From: Bin80 sp965220365
GTDB lineage: Bacteria > Bacteroidota > Rhodothermia > Rhodothermales > Bin80
Direction of reading: 5' to 3'
Length of the DNA stretch: 64,000 nucleotides
Assembly (NCBI GenBank): GCA_965220365.1
Contig: OZ244823.1
Location: forward strand, 1,922,001 to 1,986,000
Positions 17,670 through 26,725 of this stretch are shown here, piece after piece (within the stretch, counting starts at the first letter, position 1; each line of letters begins with the position of its first letter). The position numbers and the translations under genes are program-made. The notes under the pieces are model-generated. The model saw only the letters and a program-made list of their open reading frames with translations. It was not told the origin of the DNA and ran no database searches.

Positions 17670-18585
17670 GGTCTTTGAAGTTACTACGGATGTGCTCGGC
17701 AGAAACATTCAGCAAAGCCTTCTCCGATTCGTTCAGATCAACGGTAATGATCTGTTCAATTCCAGAGCGACCAAGGCGGACGGGCAGGCCGATAAATAAA
17801 TCAGAGAGACCATATTCGCCTGATGGGCACACGGCGCAGGGGAGTACTCTGCCAGAATCCTTGACGATTGCTTCGGCCATTTCTGCAGCTGCGGCCCCTG
17901 GAGCATACCAGGCCGAGGTCCCCATAAGCTGTACGATCTCCCCACCTCCACTCTTCGTACGCTCGACAATAGATTCAATTCGATCTTCGGAGAGCAGTTC
18001 GGTGATTGGAATTCCACCTACGCTAGTATAGCGGGGTAAAGGAACCATCGTATCTCCATGTCCACCCATCAGGAGTGCCTGGATGTCCTTGACAGAAGCT
18101 CCAAGCTCCATGGATAAGAAGGCTCGGAACCGTGCAGTATCCAAAATGCCAGCCATTCCAAAAACTCGGTGGGATGGAAATCCACTAGCCTGATGAGCTA
18201 CGTAGGTCATCACATCAAGTGGGTTGGAGATCACAATAATGATCGCATCGGGGCTCTCCGCTACAAATGACTCCGTAACTGAGCGAACAATATTGGCATT
18301 GATCCCCAACAGGTCGTCTCGGCTCATGCCCGGTCTCCGGGGCACGCCACTGGTGATCACGCAAATATCAGAGTCTGCGGTGGCAATGTAATCGTTGGTA
18401 ACTCCTTTGACTTGGGTATCAAATAAATGGATCGGGGCAGATTCGGCGATGTCAAGCGCCTTTCCCTCGGATAAACCTTCCTTGATATCGATCAAAACTA
18501 CTTCTTTGACCATATCTTTACGGGCCACACATTCGGCAACAGTAGCCCCGACATTGCCCGCTCCAATCACGGTAACCTTGTTCAT
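17638..18585 (-). CDS. mdh: Malate dehydrogenase
   Basis: 315 residues, LDH-like type of malate dehydrogenase. The NAD motif VIGAGNVGAT opens the protein, Asp34 in LIDIKEG marks NAD over NADP, the substrate loop is GVPRRPGMSRDDLL (Arg83/Arg84 and Arg89), Asp149/Arg152 lie in LDTARFR and the catalytic His176 is in GGHGDTMVPL. An arginine in the loop at the LDH Gln position fits malate/oxaloacetate as substrate. It works in the TCA cycle in the cytoplasm. Single gene; its 3' end overlaps the convergent Smr gene. Confidence 0.95.
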   Translation of the reverse strand: MNKVTVIGAGNVGATVAECVARKDMVKEVVLIDIKEGLSEGKALDIAESAPIHLFDTQVKGVTNDYIATADSDICVITSGVPRRPGMSRDDLLGINANIVRSVTESFVAESPDAIIIVISNPLDVMTYVAHQASGFPSHRVFGMAGILDTARFRAFLSMELGASVKDIQALLMGGHGDTMVPLPRYTSVGGIPITELLSEDRIESIVERTKSGGGEIVQLMGTSAWYAPGAAAAEMAEAIVKDSGRVLPCAVCPSGEYGLSDLFIGLPVRLGRSGIEQIITVDLNESEKALLNVSAEHIRSNFKDLRRVLNQSEA

Positions 18586-18665
18586 GAGAGACTCTCAAGT
18601 AGATGGTAATAATTTGGAGGGCTAGTACGCACAAGTCAATGAATTTGCTCACAAAATAGAGACCA

Positions 18666-20309
18666 ATGCGGATTAAAGACGCTGAATTTGTGATCGTAGA
18701 TCTGGAAACGACGGGGATGCACGCGAATCAGGACCAGATCCTTGAGATTGGGGCGGTCAGGGTAAAAGGAAATAAGGTTGAAGACACATTCGAGAGGCTG
18801 GTTGATCCTAGGTGCGAGGTTTCGTGGCGTATTACTCAGATTACAGGAATTACTATGGCCGATGTATGTGGGCAGCCGCAGGTGGCTGAAGTGCTACCGG
18901 ATTTCGTCGAATTCGTGGGGGATGCAATTTTCGTAGCTCATAATGTTGCGTTTGACTGGAAATTCATTGCGTCAGAATTAAGTCGCGCAGGCCTCCCTGC
19001 ACTCAAAAATCAGACCCTCTGCACAGTGCGCTTGGCACGTCGTCTTCTTAAAGGGCTGCCATCAAGGAGTTTAGAAAGCCTGATTAAACACTTTGATATT
19101 AACCCAGGTGACCGTCATCGTGCCCTCAGTGACGCATGTGCAACGCAAGAGGTATTGACCCAGTTACTTCTCATGCTGGAAAGACAGCATGAGATTACGG
19201 AGTTGGGCGAATTATTGCATTTTCAGAATATTCCATACGCCAAGAATCCAGCCGATCAGCAGCGCTTGGAACATATTCGCAAAAATTATCTGAAGGAGCT
19301 TCCACATTCTCCTGGAGTCTATCAGATGCTGAGGAAGGATGGGAAGCTGCTCTATATTGGTAAAGCCCGGGTACTCAGCGAGAGGGTTCGCAGCCATTTT
19401 ACCGGTACAGAGGGCCATGCTCAACACATCCGTGCAATGATCCGGCAAGTCCATGATATTGAATGGACGCAGACAGAGACGGAGTTGGAAGCACTTCTAC
19501 TGGAGTCACGCTTAATTAAAGAACATATTCCGCCATTCAATAAAGCGGGGCGAAAACACCGTAGTCGGACATTTTTGCGTCTCGGGGAAATTTCCAACTC
19601 AAGCTGGGTGATCCTGACGAAGCACGTACGTGCAGATGGAGCTAGGCATTATGGTCCAATGGCGACCCACAAGGAAGCGACGCATTTAGCACAGGTGCTG
19701 GTATCACTCTACGGGGCATCCCCGAACGCGTTCCGATCCCCCGAGCAGGATGGAATCGGATTGGAGAGTTCCCGAATTGGTGGTCCTCTGACGGAGGAAG
19801 GGTTTGTGTGTGCAATCGCTTTTCTGGAGGGACGGGATACGCAAGCATTGTCTCTACTGGAAAGCAGAATGAAGGAAGCATCTCAAGTTCAGAAATATGA
19901 GCGTGCTGCGCAGATTCGCAATGAGTTGGAGTTCATGAAAACCATCCATTCACGTCCACATTTTCTGTGCACAGCACTGTTGGAGAGGACAGGTGCGGTG
20001 TTATATACGTTAAAGGGGAAGATAGAAATACATTTCATGGCGTATGGGTTTCCGATCGCACATGCAGTATGGCCGTGTGACCCAGATACCTTCAATGCAG
20101 TGAAATCCATCTTCCATGAGCGGGTACTTTATCCACCGGATCGACTTACAATGCAGCAGGTAGACGCGATCACGGTGTTGGGGGCCTGGATGTTCAAGGA
20201 GCGGGAAAGTATTTCGGTGTTACCGCTGACATCTAATGGCTCCCGTTCAGAATTCGATGCTGCGCTGGAAGAGATGCTTGATCAAATACATTCAAGACAA
20301 CAAAAGTAA
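18666..20309 (+). CDS. DEDDh exonuclease fused to a UvrC/Cho-type GIY-YIG nuclease
   Basis: 547 residues with two nuclease domains. Residues 5-175 are an epsilon-type 3'-5' exonuclease: Asp12 and Glu14 in VDLETTG, HNVAFDWKF and HRALSDACAT. Residues about 214-300 are a GIY-YIG domain (SPGVYQM, LLYIGKARVLSERVRSHF, ETELEALLLESRLIKEHIPPFN) as in the N-terminal half of UvrC and in Cho. A UvrB-binding UVR motif follows near 400-430. The UvrC C-terminal RNase H-like nuclease and HhH are lacking, so only the 3' incision chemistry is expected. The DnaQ-UvrC fusion is known in several bacteria and probably works in damage repair. Confidence 0.9.
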   Translation: MRIKDAEFVIVDLETTGMHANQDQILEIGAVRVKGNKVEDTFERLVDPRCEVSWRITQITGITMADVCGQPQVAEVLPDFVEFVGDAIFVAHNVAFDWKFIASELSRAGLPALKNQTLCTVRLARRLLKGLPSRSLESLIKHFDINPGDRHRALSDACATQEVLTQLLLMLERQHEITELGELLHFQNIPYAKNPADQQRLEHIRKNYLKELPHSPGVYQMLRKDGKLLYIGKARVLSERVRSHFTGTEGHAQHIRAMIRQVHDIEWTQTETELEALLLESRLIKEHIPPFNKAGRKHRSRTFLRLGEISNSSWVILTKHVRADGARHYGPMATHKEATHLAQVLVSLYGASPNAFRSPEQDGIGLESSRIGGPLTEEGFVCAIAFLEGRDTQALSLLESRMKEASQVQKYERAAQIRNELEFMKTIHSRPHFLCTALLERTGAVLYTLKGKIEIHFMAYGFPIAHAVWPCDPDTFNAVKSIFHERVLYPPDRLTMQQVDAITVLGAWMFKERESISVLPLTSNGSRSEFDAALEEMLDQIHSRQQK

Positions 20310-20394
20310 AATTTCGTGTTTTTTCACCCCCTGTATAGTGAAGGGCTGCGAAAATTTGCCTAAATTTGCTCAGTCTTGACTCGGAGCATTATGC

Positions 20395-20895
20395 ATGTTT
20401 GCTGAAGTGTTTTTTGTTGCCGCCAGTCTCATTGCAGTGTTTGCAGCACTGGCAATGCTGATTTCACGCAGTCCTGTGCAGAGTGCATTATGGCTGATCC
20501 TTGTGATGCTGTGTGTGGCGGGACTGTATGTAACATTAAATGCTGAGTTCATTGCGGTTGTACAGGTTCTGGTCTACGCAGGTGCGATTATGGTCCTGTT
20601 TTTATTTGTCATCATGTTACTCAACCTGAGTGCAGTTCCTGAAGTTGATCGGATTGATATGAAAAAAGGGGTCGGGTTTGTTTTGTTCACGGTGATTATG
20701 GCTCAGATGGTTTATGTGACGGCAACGACCTCAGAGTCATTGTCGTCGGCAGTCGTAAATACAGAAACCGGATCCGCATTAAACATTGCAGAAGCACTTT
20801 TTACACGTTATGTGCTCCCGTTTGAGATTATCGGGATCCTTCTTCTGGTCGCAACCGTGGGAGCGGTGATGCTTGCAAAGCGCACGTTTGAATAG
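20395..20895 (+). CDS. nuoJ: NADH-quinone oxidoreductase subunit J
   Basis: 166 residues, five membrane helices, with the conserved block SALWLILVMLCVAGLYVTLNAEFIAVVQVLVYAGAIMVLFLFVIML split over two helices. NuoJ lies in the membrane arm of complex I and carries the pi-bulge helix that couples quinone reduction to proton pumping. A GGAG lies 10 bases before the ATG at 20395. It is first in a run J-K-L-M-nhaD-pcd-N; subunits A to I are not in the window. Confidence 0.95.
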   Translation: MFAEVFFVAASLIAVFAALAMLISRSPVQSALWLILVMLCVAGLYVTLNAEFIAVVQVLVYAGAIMVLFLFVIMLLNLSAVPEVDRIDMKKGVGFVLFTVIMAQMVYVTATTSESLSSAVVNTETGSALNIAEALFTRYVLPFEIIGILLLVATVGAVMLAKRTFE

Positions 20896-20901
20896 AACTT
20901 G

Positions 20902-21207
20902 ATGGGAATTCCTCTTACATGGTATTTGACGCTCAGCGCAGTACTCTTCTCCATCGGAGTGATGGGGGTTCTGTACCGGAGCAATCTGATCGTGATCTTG
21001 ATGTCAATTGAGCTCATGCTGAATGCAGTGAATATTACACTGGTTGCATTCGCTCAATTCATGGGGGACGTATCTGGCCAGATCCTGGTGTTTTTTGTAA
21101 TTTCGGTCGCCGCTGCTGAGGCTGCGATCGGTCTCGCCATTGTCATCGCAATCTTCCGGAATAAGCTTACAGTCGATGTTAATGATATCAAATTGTTTAG
21201 GCACTAA
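20902..21207 (+). CDS. nuoK: NADH-quinone oxidoreductase subunit K
   Basis: 101 residues, three membrane helices. The conserved acidic residue of the second helix is seen in MSIELMLNAVNITLVAF, and the closing helix SVAAAEAAIGLAIVIAIFRN has the second Glu; both belong to the hydrophilic axis of complex I. The ATG at 20902 is preferred over the TTG immediately before it. It starts six bases after nuoJ and ends eight before nuoL. Confidence 0.95.
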   Translation: MGIPLTWYLTLSAVLFSIGVMGVLYRSNLIVILMSIELMLNAVNITLVAFAQFMGDVSGQILVFFVISVAAAEAAIGLAIVIAIFRNKLTVDVNDIKLFRH

Positions 21208-21215
21208 GCCAATCA

Positions 21216-23210
21216 ATGTCCACTGATCTGACTGTTCAGCTTATTGTTCTGCTGCCGCTCATCGGGGCTGTATTACTGGGAATTACCCCTCTATTTGCGC
21301 GTGGATTACGTGCCCACAAGCGATTATTAGGGACGGTCGGTACATTGATGGTCGCAATTCCCTTTGGGCTTGCAGCGGTGCTTTTTTCCCAAGGGGTGGA
21401 TACCGCATCCATTACTTCCGTCTATACCTGGATGGGCGTGGGGGACTTCTCGGTTGATATTGCCTATCGGATTGACCAGCTCTCGCTGATCATGACTCTG
21501 GTTGTCACAGGGGTCGGGGCATTGATTCATCTCTACGCAACCGGCTACATGGCAGAGGATCGTTCTTTCTGGAAGTTCTTTGCATACCTGAACCTGTTCA
21601 TCTTTATGATGCTTAATCTGGTTCTGGCGGACAATCTGTTACTCCTGTTTCTGGGCTGGGAAGGAGTGGGGCTCTGCTCATATCTTCTCATTGGATTCTG
21701 GTATGAAGAGCGTAAGAACAGTGCAGCGGCAAGTAAGGCGTTTATTGTGAACAGAGTCGGGGATTTTTGCTTCCTCATTGCCATGTTCATTCTGGCTCGG
21801 GAAGTCGGGGGACTGGACTTCAGCAGTGTGCTATCAGGCGCAGAGGCGATGTCAGAAGGCACCATTACAGTCGTGGTCTTCCTTCTGTTTTTGGGAGCAA
21901 CTGGAAAGAGTGCACAGATTCCTCTATTCATCTGGCTTCCCGATGCAATGGCGGGTCCAACGCCAGTCTCTGCGCTGATTCACGCCGCGACTATGGTCAC
22001 CAGCGGCCTCTATCTATTGGCGAGGCTCTCACCATTGGTGTTGATGACCCCAGAGGTGATGGCAGTGATTGCTGTGGTGGGTGCAGTGACAGCGATTGTG
22101 GCAGCAACCATTGCTTTGACGCAGCGTGACATCAAACGAGTTCTTGCCTATTCAACGGTATCCCAGTTAGGGTACATGTTCATGGCGGCAGGGGTAGGGG
22201 CATTTTTTGTCGCAATTTTCCATGTCGTTACCCATGCATTCTTTAAGGCCTGTCTGTTCCTGGGATCGGGGAGTGTGATTCACGGGATGCATCATGTAGA
22301 ACATGATCTTCGGCACGAAGGCTACGATGGTGATTTTGATGCCCAGGATATGTATCTCATGGGAGGGCTAAAAAAATATATGCCCATTACCCGATGGACC
22401 TACCTCTTGTCTACGCTTGCAATCGCGGGAATCCCATTGACGGCAGGATTCTTTTCGAAAGACGAAATCCTGTTCAAGGCATTTGAGTATGGATACGATG
22501 GGAACATGTATGCATGGTTTGTCTGGGGCATTGGGATCATTACCGCGCTTCTGACTGCATTCTACATGATGCGCTCGTACATGCTGACTTTCGAAGGGAA
22601 AGCCAGATGGCCTATGCAGGGCAAATTGCGTCCCCACGAGTCGCCGTGGTCGATGACGCTACCGCTCGTAATTCTGGCTGGATTGTCCATGGTCGGAGGG
22701 GTGATTGGATTCCCTAAGGTAGCCGAAAAGATTGGGTTGTCGAACTGGATTCATGATTATCTCGTTGGGCATGGAGATCACTTGGGGCCAGTTGCTGAGC
22801 CCGGAGTCCATGCTCACGTAAGTGTTTCGGTTGAAATTGGGTTGATAGTACTGGGCGCACTCATTGCCATCGTAGGGGTCCTGTGGGCATGGAGATTCTT
22901 TGCGAGGTATGAGTTGAGTGGGGATCAGTTGATTCAGGGCAGATTCGGTACGCTTTACCGCTGGTGGCAATCAAGTTACTACTGGGACGAGTTTTATGAT
23001 CGCACGATTGTTCGGCTAGTGATTGGGGGTGCACAGAAGGCATTTGCACCATTCGATCAATATGTCGTGGATGGATTGGTGAATGCGACAGCGCGAATAT
23101 CCATGGTATTCAGTTGGCTGTTTGGACGGTTACAAACAGGAGTTGTGCAGAATTATGCACTAGCCATTCTGCTTGGATCTGTTTTAATGATTGCATTATT
23201 TCTCTTTTAA
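21216..23210 (+). CDS. nuoL: NADH-quinone oxidoreductase subunit L
   Basis: 664 residues, about 16 membrane helices. This is the distal antiporter-like subunit. The key Glu lies in FLGWEGVGLCSYLLIGFW, the broken-helix Lys region in PLFIWLPDAMAGPTPVSALIHAATM, and the Lys/His channel in STVSQLGYMFMAAG. A C-terminal transverse helix segment follows (ALIAIVGVLWAWRFFARYE). It has normal length. Together with NuoM and NuoN it pumps protons (or Na+) in complex I. It is eight bases after nuoK. Confidence 0.96.
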   Translation: MSTDLTVQLIVLLPLIGAVLLGITPLFARGLRAHKRLLGTVGTLMVAIPFGLAAVLFSQGVDTASITSVYTWMGVGDFSVDIAYRIDQLSLIMTLVVTGVGALIHLYATGYMAEDRSFWKFFAYLNLFIFMMLNLVLADNLLLLFLGWEGVGLCSYLLIGFWYEERKNSAAASKAFIVNRVGDFCFLIAMFILAREVGGLDFSSVLSGAEAMSEGTITVVVFLLFLGATGKSAQIPLFIWLPDAMAGPTPVSALIHAATMVTSGLYLLARLSPLVLMTPEVMAVIAVVGAVTAIVAATIALTQRDIKRVLAYSTVSQLGYMFMAAGVGAFFVAIFHVVTHAFFKACLFLGSGSVIHGMHHVEHDLRHEGYDGDFDAQDMYLMGGLKKYMPITRWTYLLSTLAIAGIPLTAGFFSKDEILFKAFEYGYDGNMYAWFVWGIGIITALLTAFYMMRSYMLTFEGKARWPMQGKLRPHESPWSMTLPLVILAGLSMVGGVIGFPKVAEKIGLSNWIHDYLVGHGDHLGPVAEPGVHAHVSVSVEIGLIVLGALIAIVGVLWAWRFFARYELSGDQLIQGRFGTLYRWWQSSYYWDEFYDRTIVRLVIGGAQKAFAPFDQYVVDGLVNATARISMVFSWLFGRLQTGVVQNYALAILLGSVLMIALFLF

Positions 23211-23228
23211 TATCAAGTAGCATTCGCG

Positions 23229-24842
23229 ATGGAATTTGCAAACCTCTTGACGGCAATCATTTTTCTACCTGTGATAGGAGCATTCTGTATGCTTTTTGCG
23301 CCGAGTGATCGCTCGGTGCGCTGGTTTGCGCTACTTGTCACGTTGGGTATATTTCTGCTGTCGCTCTCGCTTTGGTTTGGATTTGATGTGGCCAATGCAG
23401 CCGATTTGCAGTTTCGTGGTGTGGAATTTCCGTTGATTTCTGAAAGCTTGGATGTACGCTATCTCATTGGAATTGACGGGTTCAGCCTACTGCTACTGCT
23501 GTTGACTACATTTTTGGGCCCAATCGTTGTCTTGTGTTCCTGGAGCTACATCAAAGAGAATGTCAAGGGATACTATGCATTGCTCTTAGTTCTGCAGACT
23601 GGCATGACGGGGGTGTTCTGTGCCTTTGATGTCCTTCTCTTTTACATTTTCTTTGAGTTAACCTTGATTCCGATGTATTTCCTCATTGGGATCTGGGGAG
23701 GGGAGCGTCGGATTTATGCGGCCATCAAATTTGTAATCTACACGATGGCCGGCTCTCTCCTGATGCTGGTTGCGATTCTATATCTTGGATACGCAGCAGG
23801 AAATGCGGTCAACGATGGTGTGTTCACTACGAATTATTTCAAGCTGCTGGCTTTTAATGTCCCCTTAGGGATGCAGACTTGGCTCTTTGTTCTGTTTGCT
23901 TTTGCATTTGCAATCAAGGTTCCAGTTTTCCCATTTCACACTTGGCTGCCAGATGCTCACGTACAGGCACCTACAGGTGGATCTGTAATTCTTGCAGGCG
24001 TGCTGTTGAAGATGGGAACGTACGGTCTGATTCGTTTCTGCCTTCCCTTTTTCCCTAGTGCCTCTGTAGCACATACGCTATTGATCGGTATCCTTGCTGT
24101 AATAGGCATTGTATACGGGGCATTAGTATCCCGTGCACAAACAGATGCCAAGAAACTGGTCGCTTACTCAAGTGTGAGCCATTTAGGCTTTGTGGTGCTG
24201 GGAATTTTTGCACTGACTCTGGAGAGTATTCAAGGTGCCATGATCCAGATGATCAATCATGGAATCTCCACGGGAGCATTATTTTTGATTGTTGGGATGT
24301 TGTACGAGAGACGGCATACGCGCCTGATGTCTGATTATGGAGGCATCGCGAAATCCGTACCGGTGTTGACATTTTTCATGGTACTGACAGCATTGGCGAG
24401 TGCAGGACTTCCAGGGCTTAACGGCTTTGTTGGTGAATTTCTGATTCTGGTCGGAGCATTCAGCAGCGAGGCACCGGGGATGCCCATACTGACAATCATC
24501 GCAACCACAGGAGTTATCCTTGCGGCAGTATATCTGCTTTGGATGCTGAGTAGAATGTTTTTTGGTCCTTTAACAAATGAAGCGAACCGGAACATGTCAG
24601 ATCTGAATCGCCGAGAACTTGTTATACTGGCCCCGATGGCATTGTTGATGATTTTGCTGGGGCTCATGCCGCAACCCTTTTTGAATGTGAGTGAGCCGGC
24701 GGCAACACGTCTTATAGAAGTCATTGAAGAGAAGCGTGCTTACGCGGAGATTGATGATGCTGATCTTCAGCGCACTTATGAAATGAATCGAAGAGCAAAC
24801 CGATCTTCATCGTCGCCAAGTCCAACTACGTCTCAACCGTAA
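23229..24842 (+). CDS. nuoM: NADH-quinone oxidoreductase subunit M
   Basis: 537 residues, about 14 membrane helices. The functional Glu is in IFFELTLIPMYFLIGIWGG, the broken helix in FPFHTWLPDAHVQAPTGGSV, and the Lys region in KKLVAYSSVSHLGFVVLGI. The last 50 residues are a charged, serine-rich cytoplasmic tail (RRANRSSSSPSPTTSQP) that is longer than usual. It starts 18 bases after nuoL and is followed by the antiporter gene after 17 bases. Confidence 0.96.
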   Translation: MEFANLLTAIIFLPVIGAFCMLFAPSDRSVRWFALLVTLGIFLLSLSLWFGFDVANAADLQFRGVEFPLISESLDVRYLIGIDGFSLLLLLLTTFLGPIVVLCSWSYIKENVKGYYALLLVLQTGMTGVFCAFDVLLFYIFFELTLIPMYFLIGIWGGERRIYAAIKFVIYTMAGSLLMLVAILYLGYAAGNAVNDGVFTTNYFKLLAFNVPLGMQTWLFVLFAFAFAIKVPVFPFHTWLPDAHVQAPTGGSVILAGVLLKMGTYGLIRFCLPFFPSASVAHTLLIGILAVIGIVYGALVSRAQTDAKKLVAYSSVSHLGFVVLGIFALTLESIQGAMIQMINHGISTGALFLIVGMLYERRHTRLMSDYGGIAKSVPVLTFFMVLTALASAGLPGLNGFVGEFLILVGAFSSEAPGMPILTIIATTGVILAAVYLLWMLSRMFFGPLTNEANRNMSDLNRRELVILAPMALLMILLGLMPQPFLNVSEPAATRLIEVIEEKRAYAEIDDADLQRTYEMNRRANRSSSSPSPTTSQP

Positions 24843-24859
24843 CAAATCCCAAATTCCTC

Positions 24860-26410
24860 ATGACGATTCCTCGCATACTTTACTTATGGTTTGTACTGTT
24901 TCTTGTTGCAGGTAGCTCTGCGGCTTTTGCCCAAGAGAACGGTGCTACTGCTGGTACCGTCCACGAAGTTGATAGTAGTGCCGAGGAGGTGATGGAAAGT
25001 ACAGGGGAAGCCGATCCCGCTGTGCAGGATGCACACGCAGAAGAAGGAGATCATGAAGAAGGTTACGGTGAGGGGCATGCAAAAGTACTTCCTCCCCTAT
25101 GGCTGGTTGCGCCTTTTGTGATTATTCTTCTGATGATTGCAACTGGGCCGCTTTTCTATGGGCATCACTGGCATCATCATTATCCCAAGTATGCCGTAGG
25201 TCTGGGGCTCTTTGTGACGGTGTACTATCTGTTCGTGCTGCACGACGGTGTTTCGATGCTGCATGCACTTCAGGAATACCTCTCATTCATAGCCCTAGTT
25301 GCTTCGCTATTTATTGCGGCTAGCGGAATCTTTTTGAAAGTCAATGCAAGGGGAACACCACTTGCGAATATTTCACTTCTTTCCGTGGGAGCAGTTATTG
25401 CGAACTTGATCGCAACCACCGGTGCGGCAATGCTATTTATCCGCCCTTATATGCGTCTCAATAGGGGGCGCTTGAAGGCGTACCACATTGTTTTCTTCAT
25501 TTTCATTGTCGCAAATGTCGGTGGCGCAATGACTCCGATTGGAGATCCGCCATTATTTCTTGGATTCCTGCGTGGCGTTCCGTTTTTCTGGACAGCAGCA
25601 CATGTATGGCATATTTGGGTGCCGACCTTAATCGTATTGTTGGCCATTTTTTATGTGATAGACAGCCGTAACAAGGCAAAGTCAACAACAGATATTTCTT
25701 CTGGGAAAACCATTGAGCTGCAGGGGAATCGGAGCTTTATATTTGTTGTGATTATTATCGTCTCTGTATTTATTGATCCGAATGTGATCACGGCATTGAG
25801 AGGGACACCATTTGACTTGGTCGGCACCTATCATCTCCCCTTTGGGATTCGAGAAATTATTATGTTTTCGATGTGCATACTTGCATTTAAGTACTGTGAT
25901 CAGGAGGCATTGAAAAAGAATGAATTTACATTTGAACCCATCCGTGAGGTTGGCTGGCTATTCCTTGGCATCTTTGCCTGCATGGTGCCAGCATTGGCAT
26001 TGATTTCAAACTACGCTGCGGAGAACGCTTCCGGCCTCACCGCAACGACCTTCTATTGGGGCACCGGTACACTATCCGGTGTACTGGATAATGCACCAAC
26101 GTACCTCAACTTCCTTGCAGCAGCAATGGGTAAATTTGGTATGGACATAAATAATGCGATGGAGGTGAAGGCATTTGCAGAAGCTGAGGCATCCATACTT
26201 TATCTCTCGGCAATTTCGATTGCGGCGGTGTTCTTTGGTGCAATGACCTACATCGGAAATGCACCGAACTTTATGGTCAAGGCTATTGCCGAGTCCAACG
26301 GTGCCGATGTCCCATCATTTGTTGGTTACCTAGTCAAGTATGGATTGACGATCTTGTTGCCGGTATATGCTTTGGTATGGCTGGTTTTCTACAGCGGATG
26401 GATCTTTTAA
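24860..26410 (+). CDS. nhaD: NhaD-type sodium/proton antiporter inside the complex I operon
   Basis: 516 residues. After a signal-like segment (LYLWFVLFLVAGSSAAFAQ) comes an acidic, His-containing loop of about 70 residues, then some 12 membrane helices. The ion-transporter superfamily signature is in ANVGGAMTPIGDPPLFLGFL, with a second in TLSGVLDNAPTYLNFLAAAMG and NAPNFMVKA, matching NhaD/citrate-transporter-like proteins. It exchanges Na+ for H+ across the inner membrane. Its place between nuoM and nuoN, followed by a pcd gene, is the arrangement reported for Rhodothermus marinus. Co-expression with complex I could let the cell link redox pumping to sodium balance. Confidence 0.88.
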   Translation: MTIPRILYLWFVLFLVAGSSAAFAQENGATAGTVHEVDSSAEEVMESTGEADPAVQDAHAEEGDHEEGYGEGHAKVLPPLWLVAPFVIILLMIATGPLFYGHHWHHHYPKYAVGLGLFVTVYYLFVLHDGVSMLHALQEYLSFIALVASLFIAASGIFLKVNARGTPLANISLLSVGAVIANLIATTGAAMLFIRPYMRLNRGRLKAYHIVFFIFIVANVGGAMTPIGDPPLFLGFLRGVPFFWTAAHVWHIWVPTLIVLLAIFYVIDSRNKAKSTTDISSGKTIELQGNRSFIFVVIIIVSVFIDPNVITALRGTPFDLVGTYHLPFGIREIIMFSMCILAFKYCDQEALKKNEFTFEPIREVGWLFLGIFACMVPALALISNYAAENASGLTATTFYWGTGTLSGVLDNAPTYLNFLAAAMGKFGMDINNAMEVKAFAEAEASILYLSAISIAAVFFGAMTYIGNAPNFMVKAIAESNGADVPSFVGYLVKYGLTILLPVYALVWLVFYSGWIF

Positions 26411-26426
26411 ATAACTTTTTAGACCC

Positions 26427-26720
26427 ATGAATCGTGATCCACTTGATCAAAAAACATTGAATGACGCTCTTTCGTCACTGCAGAACTGGGAGTATCGTAA
26501 TGATCGACTCACTAGAACCTTCAAGTTTGCAGATTTCCGGGAAGCAGTAGCATTCATTGTGCGTATTGGGTTTCATGCTGAACATTTAGATCATCATCCC
26601 ATCTTGTACAACGTATACAATCGGGTTAGTATTGAACTCACCACTCACAGTGCAGGGAATCGGGTTAGCCAGATGGATGTACTCTTAGCACAGGCCATTG
26701 ATAAGGTTTTTGGCAAATAA
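26427..26720 (+). CDS. pcd: Pterin-4a-carbinolamine dehydratase (4a-hydroxytetrahydrobiopterin dehydratase)
   Basis: 97 residues, the full family length. The active-site block AEHLDHHPILYNVYNRVSIELTTHS has the His-His pair, and the opening LQNWEYRNDRLTRTFKF and the closing DVLLAQAIDKVF are typical. The enzyme recycles the hydroxylated pterin cofactor of aromatic amino-acid hydroxylases, and in bacteria can also serve molybdopterin or act as a structural helper. No phenylalanine hydroxylase gene is nearby, so its job in a complex I operon is not clear. It starts 17 bases after the antiporter and ends six before nuoN. Confidence 0.92.
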   Translation: MNRDPLDQKTLNDALSSLQNWEYRNDRLTRTFKFADFREAVAFIVRIGFHAEHLDHHPILYNVYNRVSIELTTHSAGNRVSQMDVLLAQAIDKVFGK

Positions 26721-26725
26721 TATCT

